Shown: positions 7,870-9,133 of the stretch, piece after piece | Layout of the letters: each line of letters opens with the position of its first letter | Position numbering within the stretch: position 1 is the first letter of the stretch | Assembly: GCA_019348265.1 (NCBI GenBank) | Contig: JAHWJV010000116.1 | Coordinates: forward strand, 1-9,133 | Length of the DNA: 9,133 nt | Direction: 5' to 3' | Source: Gemmatimonadota bacterium | GTDB lineage: Bacteria > Gemmatimonadota > Gemmatimonadetes > Longimicrobiales > Longimicrobiaceae | Translations under genes and position numbers: made by a program | The notes under the pieces: model-generated | Seen by the model: only the letters and a program-made list of their open reading frames with translations | What the model was told of the DNA's origin: nothing | The model's database searches: none

Positions 7870-8241
7870 GTGCTGCTGATCGGCGGGATGCTCGGAACGC
7901 ATCATCTCTCCACCGACATGATCTGGTTCGTGCCGCTCCTCTTTCTCGTGATCCGCCCGCTGTCCGTCATCATCGGGCTCGTCGGAACGAACACCCATCC
8001 GCTGCAATGGGGGCTGATGAGCTGGTTCGGTGTCCGCGGGATCGGCTCGATCTACTACCTGATGTACGCGGTCGAGCAGGAGCTTCCCGACGGCCTGGCC
8101 GCACGCCTCGTCTCCATCGTGCTCACGACCGTTGCCGTGTCGGTGGTGATCCACGGCATCTCCGTCACGCCGCTGATGGCAAGATATGGGCGCTGGACCG
8201 GGCGGCGCGGTGTGGCCGGCCCAGACCATCGGCTCGATTGA
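7870..8241 (+). CDS. CPA1 Na+/H+ antiporter, C-terminal fragment after in-frame TGA
   Basis: Same reading frame as the upstream antiporter segment, separated only by TGA and one ATC codon. The 123 residues complete the transporter: VLLIGGMLG, a hydrophobic WFVPLLFLVIRPLSVIIGL helix, the strongly conserved MSWFGVRGIGSIYYLMYA segment, and a final VSIVLTTVAVSVVIHGIS helix ending in TPLMARYGRW. This is where CPA1 proteins keep a conserved Arg-Gly-rich helix required for transport in characterised relatives. A GTG at 7870 could be read as a start, but it has no ribosome site and the fragment begins mid-helix, so independent translation is unlikely. Its motifs show no sign of decay, which suggests the interruption is recent, artefactual or bypassed. 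With the upstream part the protein would have about 453 residues, a normal CPA1 length. Confidence 0.85.
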   Translation: MLLIGGMLGTHHLSTDMIWFVPLLFLVIRPLSVIIGLVGTNTHPLQWGLMSWFGVRGIGSIYYLMYAVEQELPDGLAARLVSIVLTTVAVSVVIHGISVTPLMARYGRWTGRRGVAGPDHRLD

Positions 8242-8344
8242 CCAGGCGCTCAGCTCCGGCGCACCGCTCCCAGGGCGAGGCTTTTCCTGGTGCTGGTCAT
8301 TCTCTGCACGATCGCTGATCCAGGATAGACCTGGGGTGAAACCC

Positions 8345-8893
8345 TCAAGTTGGACCGATCGAGTCACTCGACCAGCGCTCCCCGCACCTTAGAACGCGGT
8401 ATCGCTGTCCGATCCGCTCGCCCTCTGTCGCGAACGGCTCGATCGGCGCCGTGTTGAAGGCGAACATCTCGTAATGCATCGGGATGCCAGCTGTGCTCCC
8501 ACCTTCCTGGCGAGTCGGGCAGCCTCCGGTCCGTCGCAGTTTCCCGCTACCGGGCGCTCGGGTGCGGCCCCGTTGATCGGAAGAAGCGCGACGTGAATCG
8601 CTGCCCCGCTGGCGAGCTCACGGACGCGCTCCGCGAGGCCCCGGTACGCCAGCGTATCGCCGCTGTTATACAGCGTCCACGGGCCGAAGCGGACGAGGTA
8701 GCAAGGAACCGGCAGCGTGCAGCCTCGTCGCGCTCGACGGTCTCGTGCGCGGCGGCAACGCCTTGATCCGGAACGCCCCCACCGTCGCGGCGAGGCCGTC
8801 GTCGACGCCGATCGGCGGCACGCACGCGGACAACGCGAGCAGGACCGCGATTGGCAGTGAGCGGGCCAGCAGGGGGAGTGGTGCTGAAATCAT
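8345..8893 (-). pseudogene. Decayed metallo-beta-lactamase-fold hydrolase (UlaG-like)
   Basis: Pieces in three frames join into the C-terminal two thirds of an MBL-fold hydrolase. Frame A gives GVDDGLAATVGAFRIKALP, frame B AHETVERDEAARCRFLA, frame C YLVRFGPWTLYNSGDT through ALLPING and EAARLARKVGAQL, then frame A again IPMHYEMFAFNTAPIEPF to a TGA at 8345-8347. The breaks lie near 8750, 8702 and 8486, and each is repaired by adding one base. YNSGDT has Asn where relatives usually have His, and the N-terminal HxHxDH metal site is absent: the asparaginase-like gene ends only 12 bp upstream. The ATG at 8893 begins a stretch (AVLLALSAC) that resembles a lipoprotein signal, but it may just be inherited MBL sequence. 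No functional product is expected if the sequence is correct; homopolymer errors could explain the shifts but not the missing half. Confidence 0.7.
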
Positions 8894-8905
8894 CTGGCGG
8901 TTCGG

Positions 8906-9133
8906 TTAGTCGGTCGCCCTTCCTGGCAACAGCGCCTCGCAGGGAAGGGTTCGAGCCCCGCTCTCGTTACAGACCGCGAAGCTAGCCCCTTCGTACATCG
9001 ATACGCCGGCGTACTCACCAGCAGCGCTGAGAACGTAGAAAGTGATGCCGAAGTTCGGGGTCCCTCTCGAGTTCAGGAGCCGCTTCTCCACGGTATTCGC
9101 GCGGATGCGACGGAGGCCCTCCATCGCGGCGTC
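8906..9133 (-). CDS. Probable glycosylasparaginase / isoaspartyl peptidase family (Ntn hydrolase), C-terminal part
   Basis: The last 75 codons of a gene entering from the right edge; the frame is open to base 9133, so the Met at 9124 is internal rather than a start. The pattern DAAMEGLRRI, TPNFGITFYVLSAAGEYAGVSMYEG, ASFAVCNESGARTLPCEALL resembles the end of N4-(beta-N-acetylglucosaminyl)-L-asparaginase-type proteins, where an aromatic ALN.GEYG-like strand and a final AV.D..G..R..... strand close the alpha-beta-beta-alpha fold. These enzymes hydrolyse amide bonds to Asn side chains or isoaspartyl dipeptides after autocleavage at a Thr. That Thr and the active site lie outside the window, so activity cannot be judged. 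The stop is TAA, 12 bp before the MBL remnant, which may once have been its operon partner. Family assignment is moderate. Confidence 0.6.
   Translation of the reverse strand, partial: DAAMEGLRRIRANTVEKRLLNSRGTPNFGITFYVLSAAGEYAGVSMYEGASFAVCNESGARTLPCEALLPGRATD

Noticed and set aside
7864..7903. Selenocysteine insertion at the antiporter TGA, with a small hairpin downstream (GATGC/GCATC, 7887-7903)
   Set aside because: The 5-bp stem starts about 20 bases after the TGA, not where bacterial SECIS stems sit, and CPA1 exchangers have no known selenocysteine position.
8320..8334. CCAGG-ATAGA-CCTGG hairpin between the convergent antiporter and MBL remnant
   Set aside because: Five base pairs with no T-run on either side; too weak to call a terminator.
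8358..8372. Near-palindrome TCGAGTCACTCGA
   Set aside because: One-base centre cannot form a hairpin, and it lies in the tail of the MBL remnant; no other copy seen.

Overview
This is a high-GC window. Codon third positions are mostly G or C, and long spurious open frames run opposite or out of phase with the real genes. It looks like chromosomal DNA from an uncultured-type environmental bacterium. Two or three predicted lipoproteins indicate an envelope with a periplasm-like space. A Gemmatimonadota- or Acidobacteriota-like origin is a guess from gene style; there is no rRNA or tRNA here to settle it.

Left part, all on the minus strand. A family 2 glycosyltransferase runs off the left edge (1-823). 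Upstream of it is a tight two-gene unit of short CPA2-type cation:proton antiporters (1023-2366 and 2371-3618), 4 bp apart, with the second gene's ribosome binding site inside the end of the first. A GC-rich hairpin with a nearby T-run (minus-strand reading) separates this unit from a small secreted retropepsin-like aspartyl protease (3775-4284).

Middle. About 250 bp of divergent upstream DNA separates the aspartyl protease from a large plus-strand lipoprotein (4536-6863). That lipoprotein carries an HELAH zinc-protease motif and a plausible downstream Glu ligand, but belongs to no family I can name. After it, linked by an unusual chain of overlapping stop and start codons, comes a CPA1 (NhaP-type) Na+/H+ antiporter. 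It is split by a single in-frame TGA at 7864-7866. The conserved C-terminal part continues in the same frame to 8241.

Right part, minus strand. A decayed metallo-beta-lactamase-fold hydrolase (8345-8893) needs three separate one-base corrections to read through, and it lacks its N-terminal metal-binding half. It lies 12 bp downstream of the C-terminal end of a probable glycosylasparaginase/isoaspartyl peptidase family gene that enters from the right edge (8906-9133).

Taken together, the window combines ion homeostasis (three antiporters of two families) with two envelope-anchored or exported proteases transcribed divergently. A functional link between these groups is inference from position only. 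The most useful things to check are the in-frame TGA, the unclassified metalloprotease-like lipoprotein, and whether the breaks at the right end are real decay or sequencing error.
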